A stretch of DNA of 64,000 nt from Shewanella jiangmenensis (GTDB lineage Bacteria > Pseudomonadota > Gammaproteobacteria > Enterobacterales > Shewanellaceae), in contig NZ_JAHEPS010000004.1 of NCBI RefSeq assembly GCF_018596335.1, forward strand, positions 394,637 through 458,636. Direction: 5' to 3'. The notes beneath the pieces are model-generated. The model was given only the letters and a program-made list of their open reading frames with translations. It ran no database searches and had not been told where the DNA came from. The translations under genes were made by a program, and so were the position numbers. Below, piece by piece: positions 35,816 through 45,522 of this stretch (the first letter of the stretch is position 1; each line of letters begins with the position of its first letter).

Positions 35816-36571
35816 CTACTTGTTGGCGGCCTTTAACAGCGAAGCAGTACCTATGCCTGCGAGGCTCAGCGGCAGGGCTATCAGGGTTGCCACCAGCACA
35901 TCCTCGCTGTAATGCATGCCAAGCAACATCCGCGAAAATCCCATCGCCAGCGCCCAGACGGTCAGCATAAAGACCAGCAGCCAGTGGCCGGACGCTAAAA
36001 AATACCAGCACGCCGTGAGGCTCAGCACCACAGCAAACAGGGTGTGTCCGGATGGAAACGAATAGCCTACCTCTTGCTGCCAGTGGCCGTTGATGGCGGC
36101 CGACATTTTGGGGATGACGGGTGGCGGGGCTTGCATTAATCCGCTCATCATCGCCTGTCGTCCCGCTTTGGCCTGCCGGTAAAACTGCTCAAGATCCAAA
36201 AGGCCTGCCTTAGCAAGGTACTCGGCATTGGGCCGTGGGGCATCAAAGCGGGATTTCAGCGTTTCGTTCAGCAGCAGGCCCGCACCCAACGCCAGCGCGG
36301 CCGCGAGCAGGAGTCGGGTAGCCTGAATGCGCGACAAGCTGACAAAGCCGTAAGCAACCACGGCGGCCGCTGTAATTGCGCCCCAGGGCGCAGTGCCGCT
36401 GAACGTAATGCCATAAAAGAAGCTGGCAGCGGTGCCATCGAGCGCGATTAACGGGAAAAGATTGATATCGGTAAACTGCAGCAGCGCAGGCGGCAGCAAC
36501 ATAGTGAGCCACAGCGCGGCGAGACTCAGAAAGCGGCCCGGTTTTGTCAGGGTTACTCCTTGGCGATGCAT
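35816..36571 (-). CDS. PAP2-superfamily membrane phosphatase
   Basis: 251 aa with several hydrophobic segments. All three phosphatase motifs are present: KSRFDAPRP (K-x6-RP), PSGHT, and SRMLLGMHYSED (SR-x5-H-x3-D). This is the signature of lipid-phosphate/undecaprenyl-pyrophosphate phosphatases acting at the periplasmic face of the inner membrane. I prefer the ATG at 36571 because GGAG lies 6 bases upstream; the ATG at 36586 adds five residues. Substrate unknown. Monocistronic, convergent with the binding-protein gene. Confidence 0.88.
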   Translation of the reverse strand: MHRQGVTLTKPGRFLSLAALWLTMLLPPALLQFTDINLFPLIALDGTAASFFYGITFSGTAPWGAITAAAVVAYGFVSLSRIQATRLLLAAALALGAGLLLNETLKSRFDAPRPNAEYLAKAGLLDLEQFYRQAKAGRQAMMSGLMQAPPPVIPKMSAAINGHWQQEVGYSFPSGHTLFAVVLSLTACWYFLASGHWLLVFMLTVWALAMGFSRMLLGMHYSEDVLVATLIALPLSLAGIGTASLLKAANK

Positions 36572-36967
36572 GTAGACTCCATTCACTCAAAACTGCCACT
36601 CGCTGCTAAAAATTAAAAGCGAGAATTAACAACGAGATTTAAAAACGAGAGTTAAAAACGAGAGTTAAAAACGGCAAAGTAACATAGCCGCCCAGCCTAA
36701 CGGCAAGCACGCTGCTATGCCAGCCAAAAATCACCCCAAGCCCGACATTTACCTTGGCGGGCTTGCTCGAACGTAACTGTTGCTTAAGTCACCGCTTGGT
36801 CAGCCGGATTGCAGTTGCCAAGCAGCTACGCCGCCAACCCCAATGCACATCAAACATTCTTTTCTGCGACATGGGCAGTTACCTTAGGCTGAGCTAGGCT
36901 TTATCAAGGCCGCCGCCCTCTGTGGCGGCGCAGTCTGTCTTAGCGGGTAGATCAGGGAGGATGCCGT
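36572..36967. other. Intergenic region upstream of the PAP2 and 298-aa genes
   Basis: 396 bp between divergent genes. It holds a 13-bp tandem repeat (36613-36677), a 7-bp-stem inverted repeat AAGCCCG/CGGGCTT (36738-36764) and a GCCGCC/GGCGGC hairpin just before the rightward gene (about 36909-36932). No further gene is supported. The length leaves room for two promoters. Confidence 0.5.
36613..36677. repeat. 13-bp tandem repeat x5, intergenic
   Basis: Units TTAAAAGCGAGAA, TTAACAACGAGAT, TTAAAAACGAGAG (twice, identical), TTAAAAACGGCAA. It begins about 40 bp upstream of the PAP2 start codon, inside its presumed promoter or leader region. Confidence 0.85.
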
Positions 36968-37864
36968 ATGCAGCTTATTATCGAACAACAGGAACCCAGG
37001 CTTATAGCCGCAGCCCTTGCCGAACAATTTGATTTTGCCAGCGCCGATGCCCAGTGCATGAAGGCCTGTTACAACGCCTTGTTGTCGCCAGATGCAACCT
37101 ATGTGTTTTTCAGCCGTTATGCGGCCATCAATGGCTTTGCCGGGCCGCTGGTCGCGAGGCTTGCCAGCGCGATTGGTTTAAGTCGTGGCACCTTTATCGA
37201 CCAGGATGAGTATCCCGATATCGCCGACAAAGACATGCTGGTTGCGCAGCAGGTGTTCAGCGCGACCATAGATGAATTTGGTGATGCCGGACAGCGTGGG
37301 TTAACCCACAGAACCCTGGCGCAGGCGACGGTAGAAGCCGCCGCACAATTTGCCGGCCTCAGCCGCTATCGGCGCCGGGAGCTGGCGCAGTTGCCCGGCA
37401 CGTATCAGCCGCTGCTTGAGTCATTTATCCGTGACTATCAGGGGGAGGTGGGTAACGCGCGCCGTCTCGTGTATGCGCTTGGGTATCATCTGGCGAGTGA
37501 ACTCAGGGCCGACAGGGAATATGCCCTGATAGACGAAGTGTTTTTGCACAGCAGTTGGGGTAAGGATTTCAAGGCGTGGCTCAATGAGCATAAAAGGGTG
37601 TCGCTGTTTGGCGAAGCCCTGCCGTCCTGGTACTGGGTTGCAACCCACGGTCACTATGGTGGCAACGGGGTGGAGTGGCAGCATTTTGATGCGGCGCTGG
37701 TGGCTATTCGTGGTGCCCGCCGTTACAGCCCGTTACCGATCGCGGAATTTGATACGCTGGTGGCGGAGGGCTTTGGCGATTTTATCCGTCTTATTAACGA
37801 CACCTTTATCTTGCTGGCGGGTGAATGTGGGGCGGTTGCTGCCAGCGAAGAAGCGCAGGTTTAG
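36968..37864 (+). CDS. Conserved-looking protein of unknown function (298 aa)
   Basis: Soluble-looking, helix-rich 298-aa protein, no signal peptide or membrane segment. The start is strongly supported by AGGGAGGA 7 bases upstream and the gene ends before a good terminator, so I take it as real. I do not recognise the family. Acidic and histidine residues cluster in two places (IDQDEYPDIADKD near residue 80, and HGHYGGNGVEWQHFD near 222), and a YHLASELRADREYALIDE helix lies between. That pattern could fit a metal-binding helical bundle such as the haem-oxygenase-like fold, but this is a guess. It is a single-gene unit divergent from the PAP2 phosphatase. Confidence 0.75.
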   Translation: MQLIIEQQEPRLIAAALAEQFDFASADAQCMKACYNALLSPDATYVFFSRYAAINGFAGPLVARLASAIGLSRGTFIDQDEYPDIADKDMLVAQQVFSATIDEFGDAGQRGLTHRTLAQATVEAAAQFAGLSRYRRRELAQLPGTYQPLLESFIRDYQGEVGNARRLVYALGYHLASELRADREYALIDEVFLHSSWGKDFKAWLNEHKRVSLFGEALPSWYWVATHGHYGGNGVEWQHFDAALVAIRGARRYSPLPIAEFDTLVAEGFGDFIRLINDTFILLAGECGAVAASEEAQV

Positions 37865-37923
37865 CGGCGCTAGCCGCCGAATTTAGCGCCATGCGCGCCA
37901 GATGTTTACTGTTTGATACATAA

Positions 37924-37953
37924 GAAAAAAGCCGGCAATGCCGGCTTTTTTCT
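37924..37953. terminator. Bidirectional terminator
   Basis: AAAAAAGCCGGC-AAT-GCCGGCTTTTTT. It serves the 298-aa gene (+) and ubiK (-). Confidence 0.93.
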
Positions 37954-37966
37954 GTTAAAGCACCTT

Positions 37967-38215
37967 TCAGTTACCGAGCTTTTTTTCCAGCTCTTCAACT
38001 TTGGCCTGCAGGGCCTCGAGCTTTTCGCGGGTGCGCAGCAATACGTGTTGCTGCACTTCAAATTCTTCGCGGGATACCAGATCCAGCTTCATCAGTTGGC
38101 TTTGCAGTACCTGCTTGCTGCGCTCTTCCACTTCCCCGGCAAATTGCTTCAGACCGGATGGCAGGTTGTCACTGAGCTGCTTGGCCAGCTCTTCGATTTT
38201 TTTCGGATTCAGCAT
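37967..38215 (-). CDS. ubiK: UbiK (YqiC/BMFP family) ubiquinone-biosynthesis accessory factor
   Basis: 82 aa. N-terminal amphipathic helix LNPKKIEELAKQLSDNLPSG and a C-terminal coiled coil (REKLEALQAKVEELEKKL), the layout of the BMFP/YqiC family. UbiK assembles as a trimer with UbiJ and supports aerobic ubiquinone synthesis and membrane binding. Length is typical. It converges with the 298-aa gene across a terminator. Confidence 0.93.
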   Translation of the reverse strand: MLNPKKIEELAKQLSDNLPSGLKQFAGEVEERSKQVLQSQLMKLDLVSREEFEVQQHVLLRTREKLEALQAKVEELEKKLGN

Positions 38216-38294
38216 AGGGTGTTCCGCCTTGGAGTGATTCAGCCCTGAATGTCATGGCCATGATGAACTTGGCAGGATTGTACCCGAGGCTGCA

Positions 38295-38365
38295 GCTAAC
38301 CCCAAGTCTGAGCTTAACTCCAAGCCAGAGCTTTGCCCAAAGCCAGATGTTAACGTTAAGGCCGA
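38295..38365. repeat. 18-bp imperfect tandem repeat x4, intergenic
   Basis: Units of 17-18 bp: GCTAACCCCAAGTCTGA, GCTTAACTCCAAGCCAGA, GCTTTGCCCAAAGCCAGA, TGTTAACGTTAAGGCCGA. It sits between ubiK and the 3' end of the RND pump gene. No terminator with a T-run is clear for the pump operon in this gap. Confidence 0.65.
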
Positions 38366-38425
38366 AGCCGCTGGCCTGAGGTGTGCGCTCAGACCCGGGG
38401 CTTTTGGCTTTGGAGCTTAAAGCAA

Positions 38426-41400
38426 TCAGGCCTGCGCCTCTTCAAACTCGGGCAGCGGCTTGTGCTTTTCGCCAAGGAAGCTGTAAATCACCGGCAGTAC
38501 AAACAGGGTGAACACAGTACCTATGGCAAGACCTGCCACAATCACCAGACCAATGTTGAAGCGGGCCACGGCGCCGGCGCCGGAGGCAAACAGCAGCGGA
38601 ATAAGACCCGCAATCATGGCCGCGGTGGTCATCAGGATGGGGCGCAAACGGATTTTGGCCGCCAGGCTGATGGCCTCGATGCGGTTTATACCCCGGTGCA
38701 GCTGCTCTTCCTTGGCCACTTCACACATCAGGATACCGTGCTTGGTGATAAGGCCCACCAAAGTAATCAAACCGACCTGAGTGTAGATGTTCATCGACGA
38801 TAAGCCGAACACATGGGTCCAGCCCAGCGCGATAAGCGCGCCACAGATGGCGAGCGGCACAGACACCAGGATCACAATCGGATCTTTAAGACTCTCGAAC
38901 TGACTCGCCAACACCAAAAAGATGATGGCAATGGCCAGCAGGAAGGTGCTGTACAGCGCCGAGCCTTCGGTCACAAACTGACGTGCTTCGCCAAGGAAGT
39001 CGTAGTTGTAGCCCTTGGGCAGCTCGTTATCGCCGATGTTTTTCAGGAAGTTTATCGCATCGCCAATGGCCACGCCCGGGGTGGCAACGCCGCCCACGGT
39101 CAGTGAGTTCATCTGGTTAAAGTGTGGCAGTGAGCGCGGCTGCGCCACCATCTCGATTTCCACCAGACTGGAGAGCGGAATCGACTTACCGTCAGCGGCC
39201 TTAACGTAGTAGTTCGCCAGCGATTCAGGGTTGGCGCGCAGTTTACGCTCCACCTGCGGGATCACCTCGTAAGAGCGGCCATCCAGATTGATGCGGTTAA
39301 CATAGCCGTCGCTCATCATGGTCGATAGCGTCATGCCTATGTCCTGCATGGTCACCCCATAGGTGCCCGCCAGATCGCGCTTGATATGAATGCGCATGCT
39401 GGCAGAGTCGAACTTGAGGTTCATCTCTGAGTAGATGAAGTACGGACTCTTTTGCACTTTTTCGAGCACCTGGGTACCAATCTGGAACAGGCTCTCGAAG
39501 CTGCTGGCGGTGGTGATGACAAACTGGATCGGCAAGCCGCCCGAGGCGCCTGGCAGTTCCGGCATCTCGAAGGTAGTCACCGCCATGCCGGGGATCTGTT
39601 TGACTTCACCGGCAAAGAACTTCTGCATTTCCTTCTGGCTCTTGTCACGCTCGCTCCAGGGCACCAGCGGCGCAATACCAAATGCCTGATTGGCATTGGG
39701 AATACCGACGAAAGCCAGTGAGGCGGCCGACTGCGGCTGGGCCTTAATCATGTCGGTGACCAGCTTCATATTGCTCTGGATGTAATCAAGGTTCGCGGTA
39801 GAAGGCGCTGTGCCCATCATCATCACCACGCCCTTGTCTTCCTTGGGGGCAAGCTCGGCGGGGATGAATTTAAACAGCAGCGGCAGCGAGGCAAACACGA
39901 TAACCGCAAAGGCAACCACCACGGCACGCTTTTGCATCACGGCGGCCAGCATACGGGCGTAGCTGTCGGTCATACGGGTTAAGGTGGCTTCCACCGCATG
40001 CTCGAACTTGCTCGGTGCGCTGTGGGCTTTAAGGATTTTCGAGCACATCATAGGCGACAGTGTCAGCGCCACAATCCCGGAGATAAACACGGCGCCGGCG
40101 AGGGTTAAGGCAAACTCTTTAAACAGCGAGCCTGTGATCCCGCCCATCAGCGCAATTGGCGCGTACACCGCCGCCAGGGTGATGGTCATGGAAATCACCG
40201 GCACCGCAATTTCGCGGGTACCTATGATGGCGGCGCGAAACGGGCTTTCACCGAGCTTGATATGCCGGTCGACGTTCTCTACCACCACGATGGCATCGTC
40301 CACCACCAGACCAATGGCCAGCACCATGGCGAGCAGGGTCATCAGGTTCAAACTGAAGCCGAAGGTCTGCATGATGATGGCCACACCAATCAGCGACAGC
40401 GGAATGGTGACAATCGGAATAAGCACCGCCCGCAGTGAGCCCAAAAACAGGGTGATCACCACAATCACGATAATCGCCGCTTCACCAATGGTCTTGATAA
40501 CCTCATTGATGGATTCATCGATGGCGCGGGATGAATCGTACAGGATACGCGCCTTGATGGAAGGCGGCAGGCTGCGCTCGATTTCCGGCAGCAGGGCACG
40601 GGCATCGGCGGCCACGGTGAGCGGGTTGGCGGTGGGGGTGACGTCCAGGCCAATCACCACGGCCTCCTGACCATCGGCGAGAGCGCGGTACACATCGTGG
40701 CTCTTGTCCAGCGACACTTCGGCGATGTCGCCAAGGCGCACCACCTTGCCGTCACCGCTTTTGATAACGAGGCGCTTGAGTTCATCAATGGTGGCCACCT
40801 GAGTATCGGCGGTGCCGTTAAACAGGGTGTAAACGCCATTGGCCTGACCTACGGCCGACTGGAAGTTGTTGGCCTGCAGTACCTGCATGACCTCGGTGGC
40901 GCTTAAGTTAAAGGCGCCCATGCGAGCCGGGTCGAGCCATATTCTCATGGCGTACTGAATGCCGCCGTACAGGTTCACCTTGGCCACGCCATTGATGGTA
41001 AAGAGCTGCGGCTTGACCACCCGCTCCAGATAATCAGTCAGCTGACTGGAGTTGATCTGGTCGCTGGAAAAGGCGATATAGAGCACTGACGTTTGCGAGC
41101 CGGTGGACATGGTCACGGTCGGGTCTTCAGACTCTTTGGGCAATTGCGAACGCACCGAGTTCACCTTGGCGAGAATATCCGCCAAAGCGCCGTTGGGGTC
41201 GGTGTTGAGCTTCATGTAGACGTTGATATTCGACTTACCGAGAAAGCTCTCGGAGGTCATAAAATCCACATTGTCGGCCTGGGCCAGCGCCTGTTCCAGT
41301 GGCTGGGTAATAAAGCCCTGAATAAGGTTGGCGTCGGCGCCATAGTAGCTGGTGGCCACGTTGACCACGGTATTGGTCATCTCGGGGTATTCCCGCACCT

Positions 41401-41497
41401 GCATGCTTTTCAGGGCATTAAGGCCCAACAGCAGGATAAGGAAACTTATCGAAATCGCCAGCACCGGCCGCTTGATAAAAATATCGGTAAAGCGCAT
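38426..41497 (-). CDS. RND efflux pump inner-membrane permease
   Basis: 1023 aa, normal for HAE-1/AcrB-type pumps. A first membrane helix (residues 11-30) is followed by a large periplasmic loop, a central TM cluster and the conserved LAIGLVVDDAIVVVENVDRH block with the proton-relay aspartates, then the second half-repeat ending in the C-terminal TM cluster (LITKHGILMCEVAKE). It drives export of drugs or organic compounds by proton antiport. It is the last gene of a TetR-MFP-RND operon, 12 bp after the adaptor gene. No outer-membrane channel gene is present, so a TolC elsewhere is probably used. Substrate unknown; closest type is the MexI/VexF/AcrD-like two-gene pumps. Confidence 0.94.
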   Translation of the reverse strand: MRFTDIFIKRPVLAISISFLILLLGLNALKSMQVREYPEMTNTVVNVATSYYGADANLIQGFITQPLEQALAQADNVDFMTSESFLGKSNINVYMKLNTDPNGALADILAKVNSVRSQLPKESEDPTVTMSTGSQTSVLYIAFSSDQINSSQLTDYLERVVKPQLFTINGVAKVNLYGGIQYAMRIWLDPARMGAFNLSATEVMQVLQANNFQSAVGQANGVYTLFNGTADTQVATIDELKRLVIKSGDGKVVRLGDIAEVSLDKSHDVYRALADGQEAVVIGLDVTPTANPLTVAADARALLPEIERSLPPSIKARILYDSSRAIDESINEVIKTIGEAAIIVIVVITLFLGSLRAVLIPIVTIPLSLIGVAIIMQTFGFSLNLMTLLAMVLAIGLVVDDAIVVVENVDRHIKLGESPFRAAIIGTREIAVPVISMTITLAAVYAPIALMGGITGSLFKEFALTLAGAVFISGIVALTLSPMMCSKILKAHSAPSKFEHAVEATLTRMTDSYARMLAAVMQKRAVVVAFAVIVFASLPLLFKFIPAELAPKEDKGVVMMMGTAPSTANLDYIQSNMKLVTDMIKAQPQSAASLAFVGIPNANQAFGIAPLVPWSERDKSQKEMQKFFAGEVKQIPGMAVTTFEMPELPGASGGLPIQFVITTASSFESLFQIGTQVLEKVQKSPYFIYSEMNLKFDSASMRIHIKRDLAGTYGVTMQDIGMTLSTMMSDGYVNRINLDGRSYEVIPQVERKLRANPESLANYYVKAADGKSIPLSSLVEIEMVAQPRSLPHFNQMNSLTVGGVATPGVAIGDAINFLKNIGDNELPKGYNYDFLGEARQFVTEGSALYSTFLLAIAIIFLVLASQFESLKDPIVILVSVPLAICGALIALGWTHVFGLSSMNIYTQVGLITLVGLITKHGILMCEVAKEEQLHRGINRIEAISLAAKIRLRPILMTTAAMIAGLIPLLFASGAGAVARFNIGLVIVAGLAIGTVFTLFVLPVIYSFLGEKHKPLPEFEEAQA

Positions 41498-41509
41498 CCG
41501 GATGTCTCC

Positions 41510-42628
41510 TTAGAGCCTTGGCATGGCGTCAGATTCGGTCAGGGCCTTGTCTTCCACCACCTTCACCTTGCTGTTGTTCGACAGGCGGATTTGACCCGAG
41601 GTCACCACCATGTCACCGGCCTTGATGGCGCCGCTCACCAGCGCATCATTGCCGCTGCGCTCCAGCACATTGACGTTAAGCTGATGCACCCGTGACAGGG
41701 TTTCACCGTTTTCGGTTTTTTCTTCAACCAGATACACAGAGTTGCCATAGAGGGTGAAGTTGATGGCGGTTTGCGGCAGTACAAACTGGTTTTCAAGGGT
41801 AGGCAGCAGCACATTTACCCGGGCGAACATGCCGCTTCGCAGCTTGGCGTGGTCGTTCGGAATGCGCGCCTGCACCTGAATGAGGCCGCTCTGGTAAAAC
41901 ACCGCAGGTTCAATGGCGGCAATTTCGCCTTCGAAGGGCTCGTCGGGGTAAGCATCCACAAACACATGAATTTTCTGGCCCACGGCGATGCGTGGCAGCT
42001 GGGTTTGCGGGATGGTGAAACGGATTTTCATGGTGCTGATATCTTCGATACGCACTATGTCGCTGCCCACCTGCAGGTATTCACCGAGGTTGATGTTGCG
42101 AATACCCACCAGGCCATCGAAAGGCGCGCGGATTTCGCGGCGGCCAATGGTGGCTTCCAGGCTGTCGATATCCGATTTAAGTGCCAGATACTTGGCTTCG
42201 GCGTTGTCCAAATCCTGTTTCGAAACCGACTTTTGCGTATAGAGGCGTGACAGGCGCTTGTAGTCGGCTTCGGCAGCAGGCAACTGCACCAGCTTGGACT
42301 GCAGATTGGCTTTTTCTACCTTGGTGTCCAGCGCGATAAGTAGCTGATCTTTGGTTACCTTGGTACCGTTTTCAAAGGCGATTTGGGTAACAACCCCCGC
42401 CGCTTCGTTAGCTACTGTCACGCCCTGATGAGGCTCAACAAAGCCGATGGCGTCTATGGTCGGCTGCCAGCTTTGTGGGCTCAGCTTCATGGCGGTGACC
42501 GGAAATTCCGCTTCCGGCATGTTGGCGATGGCATCTTTAATCTTGGCCTTCACAAACAGGTTAAAGCCGATGACGCTCCCCAGAGTCACCAGCGCGATGA
42601 TCAACATGATCACTATCCACTTCTTCAT
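41510..42628 (-). CDS. RND periplasmic adaptor (membrane fusion protein)
   Basis: 372 aa. An N-terminal hydrophobic anchor (about residues 5-25, VIMLIIALVTLGSVIGFNLFV) is followed by lipoyl/barrel-sandwich halves (GVTVANEAAGVVTQIAFENGTKV and REIRAPFDGLVGIRNI), a helical hairpin between them, and the beta-barrel/proximal domain. It links the pump to an outer-membrane channel. The start at 42628 has AAAAGGC-like purines upstream; its stop is 12 bp before the pump start. Confidence 0.93.
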   Translation of the reverse strand: MKKWIVIMLIIALVTLGSVIGFNLFVKAKIKDAIANMPEAEFPVTAMKLSPQSWQPTIDAIGFVEPHQGVTVANEAAGVVTQIAFENGTKVTKDQLLIALDTKVEKANLQSKLVQLPAAEADYKRLSRLYTQKSVSKQDLDNAEAKYLALKSDIDSLEATIGRREIRAPFDGLVGIRNINLGEYLQVGSDIVRIEDISTMKIRFTIPQTQLPRIAVGQKIHVFVDAYPDEPFEGEIAAIEPAVFYQSGLIQVQARIPNDHAKLRSGMFARVNVLLPTLENQFVLPQTAINFTLYGNSVYLVEEKTENGETLSRVHQLNVNVLERSGNDALVSGAIKAGDMVVTSGQIRLSNNSKVKVVEDKALTESDAMPRL

Positions 42629-42671
42629 TGCCTTTTGGCTCCGCTTGATGGTGGTAATTAAAGTTTAAAAA

Positions 42672-43232
42672 TCAACGTTTGATGGCGTGCCAGCTGAGGT
42701 CACAGACCACTTCCAGCTCGTCCATTGAAAAATTAAGGCCAGTGCGGCGCATGCGGCGGCAAAGGCCAACCGCAGGCTCCAGCGCCAGCGCAAACAGCAG
42801 TTCGTCATTCAGGTCGACTATTACCCCTTCGGCCTTGGCCTCATTGAACAGGGCATGCAGCGGCGCAAAGGTGGCCCGCTCAAACTGACGATGTTCCTCG
42901 CTGTTGGCACCCGGCAGATGGGTGTACTGCTCAAAGTTGAGCCGCTCCATGGTGCAGGTTTCGCCCAGCCTGATGATGTTGAACCAAATGCAGCGAAAGC
43001 GTTGCTCCACGCTGCCAATCTCGCTGCCTTGTAAAATCGAGTCGGCAATCTGGGTCAGCACATCGCGGCGTAATTCATCAATCAGCTCGTCCTTGTCGGT
43101 GAAATAACGGTAGATGGTACCGGCGGCAACGCCGGCATCCTTGGCGAGCTTTTGCATCGACAGATTGTGCAAGCCTTCGTTGGCGATGATGTTTTCCGCT
43201 GCCCGCAGGATTTGATCCCGTTTGTTATCCAT
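42672..43232 (-). CDS. TetR-family repressor of the RND efflux operon
   Basis: 186 aa. HTH from residues about 5-50 (ILRAAENIIANEGLHNLSMQKLAKDAGVAAGTIYRYF), then a helical ligand domain. It is the first gene of the operon it probably represses; a perfect 20-bp palindrome lies 14 bp upstream of its start codon. The C-terminal domain is not closely recognisable, so the inducer is unknown. Confidence 0.92.
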   Translation of the reverse strand: MDNKRDQILRAAENIIANEGLHNLSMQKLAKDAGVAAGTIYRYFTDKDELIDELRRDVLTQIADSILQGSEIGSVEQRFRCIWFNIIRLGETCTMERLNFEQYTHLPGANSEEHRQFERATFAPLHALFNEAKAEGVIVDLNDELLFALALEPAVGLCRRMRRTGLNFSMDELEVVCDLSWHAIKR

Positions 43233-43246
43233 GGTTTTAATCGCTT

Positions 43247-43266
43247 ATGAATGAACGTTCATTCAT
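43247..43266. promoter_or_regulatory. TetR operator, perfect 20-bp palindrome
   Basis: ATGAATGAACGTTCATTCAT reads the same on both strands. It begins 15 bp upstream of the TetR start codon, where it would block transcription of the efflux operon. The GAATGAAC/GTTCATTC half-sites match a common operator type of AcrR/TetR efflux repressors. Confidence 0.85.
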
Positions 43267-43376
43267 TCTAGAGTGATAACGTAAACTTGGCAAGCGCAGC
43301 TATGGTCGCCCTTTGTAAAAAGGATCTGCTATGATCCCGCTTCTGTATTGCCTTTCCCCAAGAGAAGTTTGCCCCG

Positions 43377-45389
43377 ATGAAGCTCAACCCCGCTCAAGAT
43401 GAAGCCGTTCACTATGTCTCCGGACCCTGCCTGGTTTTGGCCGGGGCGGGCAGTGGCAAGACGCGGGTGATCATCAATAAAATTGCTTATCTGGTGCAAA
43501 GGTGCGGCTATCAGGCGCGCAATATTGCCGCGGTGACCTTTACCAACAAGGCGGCGCGGGAAATGAAAGAGCGGGTGGCTCAGTCGATGGGCCGCAAAGA
43601 GGCGCGGGGGCTGTGGATTTCCACCTTCCACACTCTGGGGCTTGAAATCCTCAAGCGCGAACATAAAACAGTGGGCCTCAAGGCTGGTTTTTCGTTGTTT
43701 GACGATCAGGACACCCTGGCGCTGCTTAAAGAGCTCACAGTCAACGAGCTTAAAGATGACAAAGACTTACTGAAGCTGCTGGCAAGCGCCATTTCCAACT
43801 GGAAGGGTGCGCTGGTTATTCCCGACCATGCCCGCAAGATTGCCAAAGATGAGCGCGAGCAGCTGTTTGCGCTTCTGTATCAGCGCTACGCCCAGCATAT
43901 GAAGGCCTACAATGCGCTGGATTTTGACGACCTGATTCTGTTGCCGACTTTACTGCTGAAGCACAACGCCGAGGTGCGCAGCCGTTGGCAGGCGCGTATT
44001 CAGTACCTTTTGGTGGACGAATATCAGGACACCAACGGCAGTCAGTACGAGCTGGTAAAACTGCTGGTGGGTGAGCGGGCGCGCTTTACCGTGGTGGGCG
44101 ACGATGACCAGTCGATTTACTCCTGGCGCGGCGCCAAGCCACAAAACCTGGTGCTGCTTGGTAAGGACTTCCCCCAGCTTAAGCTGATTAAACTCGAGCA
44201 GAATTACCGCTCCAGTCAGCGCATCCTGCGGGCGGCCAACATCCTCATAGCCAACAACCCCCACGTGTACGACAAGTCGCTGTTTTCTGAGCTGCCCTAC
44301 GGCGAGCCGATGCGGGTGCTGACGGCGCTCAATGAAGAGCAGGAAGCGGAGCGGGTGGTGGCCGAAATTGTTCGCCACCGCTTTGTGGGCAAGACCAGCT
44401 ATGGCGATTACGCCATTTTGTACCGAGGCAACCATCAGTCGCGATTGATGGAGCGGGCGCTGATGACCAACCGCATCCCGTATAAACTGAGCGGCGGCAC
44501 CTCGTTTTTCTCCCGCGCCGAGATTAAAGACATCATGGCCTACCTGCGGCTGGTGGTGAATCCTGACGATGACAATGCGTTTCTGCGTATCGTTAACCTG
44601 CCCAAGCGTGGCATAGGCCCGGCGACGCTTGAAAAGCTGGGTAACTTCGCCAACAGCAAGCATATCTCTATGTTTGCGGCCATCTTTGAGCCGGAAATTG
44701 AGCTGCATCTGGGTGGCAGTGCCCTTAATGCTCTGGAAGAGTTTGGCCGCTTTATCGTCGAGACCGGCGATGTAGCCGAGCGCGGCGAAGGGGTGGATGC
44801 CATCAAGCAGCTTATTCGTAATATCAATTACGAAGATTTCCTGTATGAAAGCAGCCCCAGCGCCAAGGCCGCCGAGATGCGTATGAAAAACATCTCCGAG
44901 CTGTACCGCTGGGTAACGGAAATGCTTAACGGTGATGACCTGGACGAGCCCATGACCCTGCCGGAGGTGGTCAGCCGCCTGACGCTGCGGGACATGATGG
45001 AGCGCTCCAGTGAAGATGAAGCGGGCGATCAGGTGCAGCTGATGACGCTGCACGCCTCCAAGGGGCTGGAGTTCCCTTACGTGTTTATGATTGGCATGGA
45101 AGAGCGGATACTGCCGCACCAGAGCAGCATAGATGAAGACAACGTGGAAGAAGAGCGCCGCCTCGCCTACGTGGGCGTGACCCGCGCCCAGCGAGAACTG
45201 TGGTTTACCATGTGCCGCGAGCGGCGCCAGTTTGGTGAGACCATGCGCTGTGAGCCGAGCCGTTTTCTGGATGAGTTACCCCAGGACGACCTCATTTGGG
45301 AGAGTCGCAAGCAGCCCCAGAGCGAGCAGCAGCGTCAGGAGACCGGCAAGGCCAACATCGCCAACATCAGGGCGATGCTGAAGAAGTAA
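43377..45389 (+). CDS. rep: Rep, ATP-dependent DNA helicase
   Basis: 670 aa (E. coli Rep is 673) and very similar at the N-terminus ([25 protein letters not shown]). SF1A helicase motifs: Walker A GAGSGKT (23-29), [26 protein letters not shown], and [14 protein letters not shown]. It is a 3'-5' helicase that helps forks pass protein barriers. Rep rather than UvrD is indicated by length and by the N-terminal match. Monocistronic; a perfect 11-bp hairpin follows the stop. Confidence 0.96.
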   Translation: MKLNPAQDEAVHYVSGPCLVLAGAGSGKTRVIINKIAYLVQRCGYQARNIAAVTFTNKAAREMKERVAQSMGRKEARGLWISTFHTLGLEILKREHKTVGLKAGFSLFDDQDTLALLKELTVNELKDDKDLLKLLASAISNWKGALVIPDHARKIAKDEREQLFALLYQRYAQHMKAYNALDFDDLILLPTLLLKHNAEVRSRWQARIQYLLVDEYQDTNGSQYELVKLLVGERARFTVVGDDDQSIYSWRGAKPQNLVLLGKDFPQLKLIKLEQNYRSSQRILRAANILIANNPHVYDKSLFSELPYGEPMRVLTALNEEQEAERVVAEIVRHRFVGKTSYGDYAILYRGNHQSRLMERALMTNRIPYKLSGGTSFFSRAEIKDIMAYLRLVVNPDDDNAFLRIVNLPKRGIGPATLEKLGNFANSKHISMFAAIFEPEIELHLGGSALNALEEFGRFIVETGDVAERGEGVDAIKQLIRNINYEDFLYESSPSAKAAEMRMKNISELYRWVTEMLNGDDLDEPMTLPEVVSRLTLRDMMERSSEDEAGDQVQLMTLHASKGLEFPYVFMIGMEERILPHQSSIDEDNVEEERRLAYVGVTRAQRELWFTMCRERRQFGETMRCEPSRFLDELPQDDLIWESRKQPQSEQQRQETGKANIANIRAMLKK

Positions 45390-45398
45390 TAGAGGGAC

Positions 45399-45424
45399 GA
45401 CAAGCACGCCTGAGCGTGCTTGTC
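45399..45424. terminator. Hairpin terminator after rep
   Basis: GACAAGCACGC-CTGA-GCGTGCTTGTC, a perfect 11-bp stem 10 bases after the rep stop. There is no strong T-run, so terminator strength is uncertain. Confidence 0.6.
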
Positions 45425-45433
45425 TGATAAGCC

Positions 45434-45504
45434 GAGCTTATATACAGAGCTTATATACAGAGCTTATATACAGAGCTTATATACAGAGCTTATATACAGA
45501 GCTT
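45434..45504. repeat. 13-bp tandem repeat x5, perfect
   Basis: GAGCTTATATACA repeated five times without change (45434-45498) plus a partial sixth copy. It lies between rep and the convergent GAF-GGDEF gene, ending 19 bp before the latter's stop. Identical units suggest recent expansion or ongoing slippage. Confidence 0.97.
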
Positions 45505-45522
45505 TGGTTCGGTGGCGCTGGT

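Noticed and set aside
36613..36677. CRISPR array at short direct repeats
   Set aside because: Repeats are contiguous 13-bp units without spacers; the same holds for the other tracts. No cas genes are present.
43950..45119. 389-codon leftward frame opposite rep
   Set aside because: Rep helicase motifs run continuously on the other strand; the leftward frame is a shadow.
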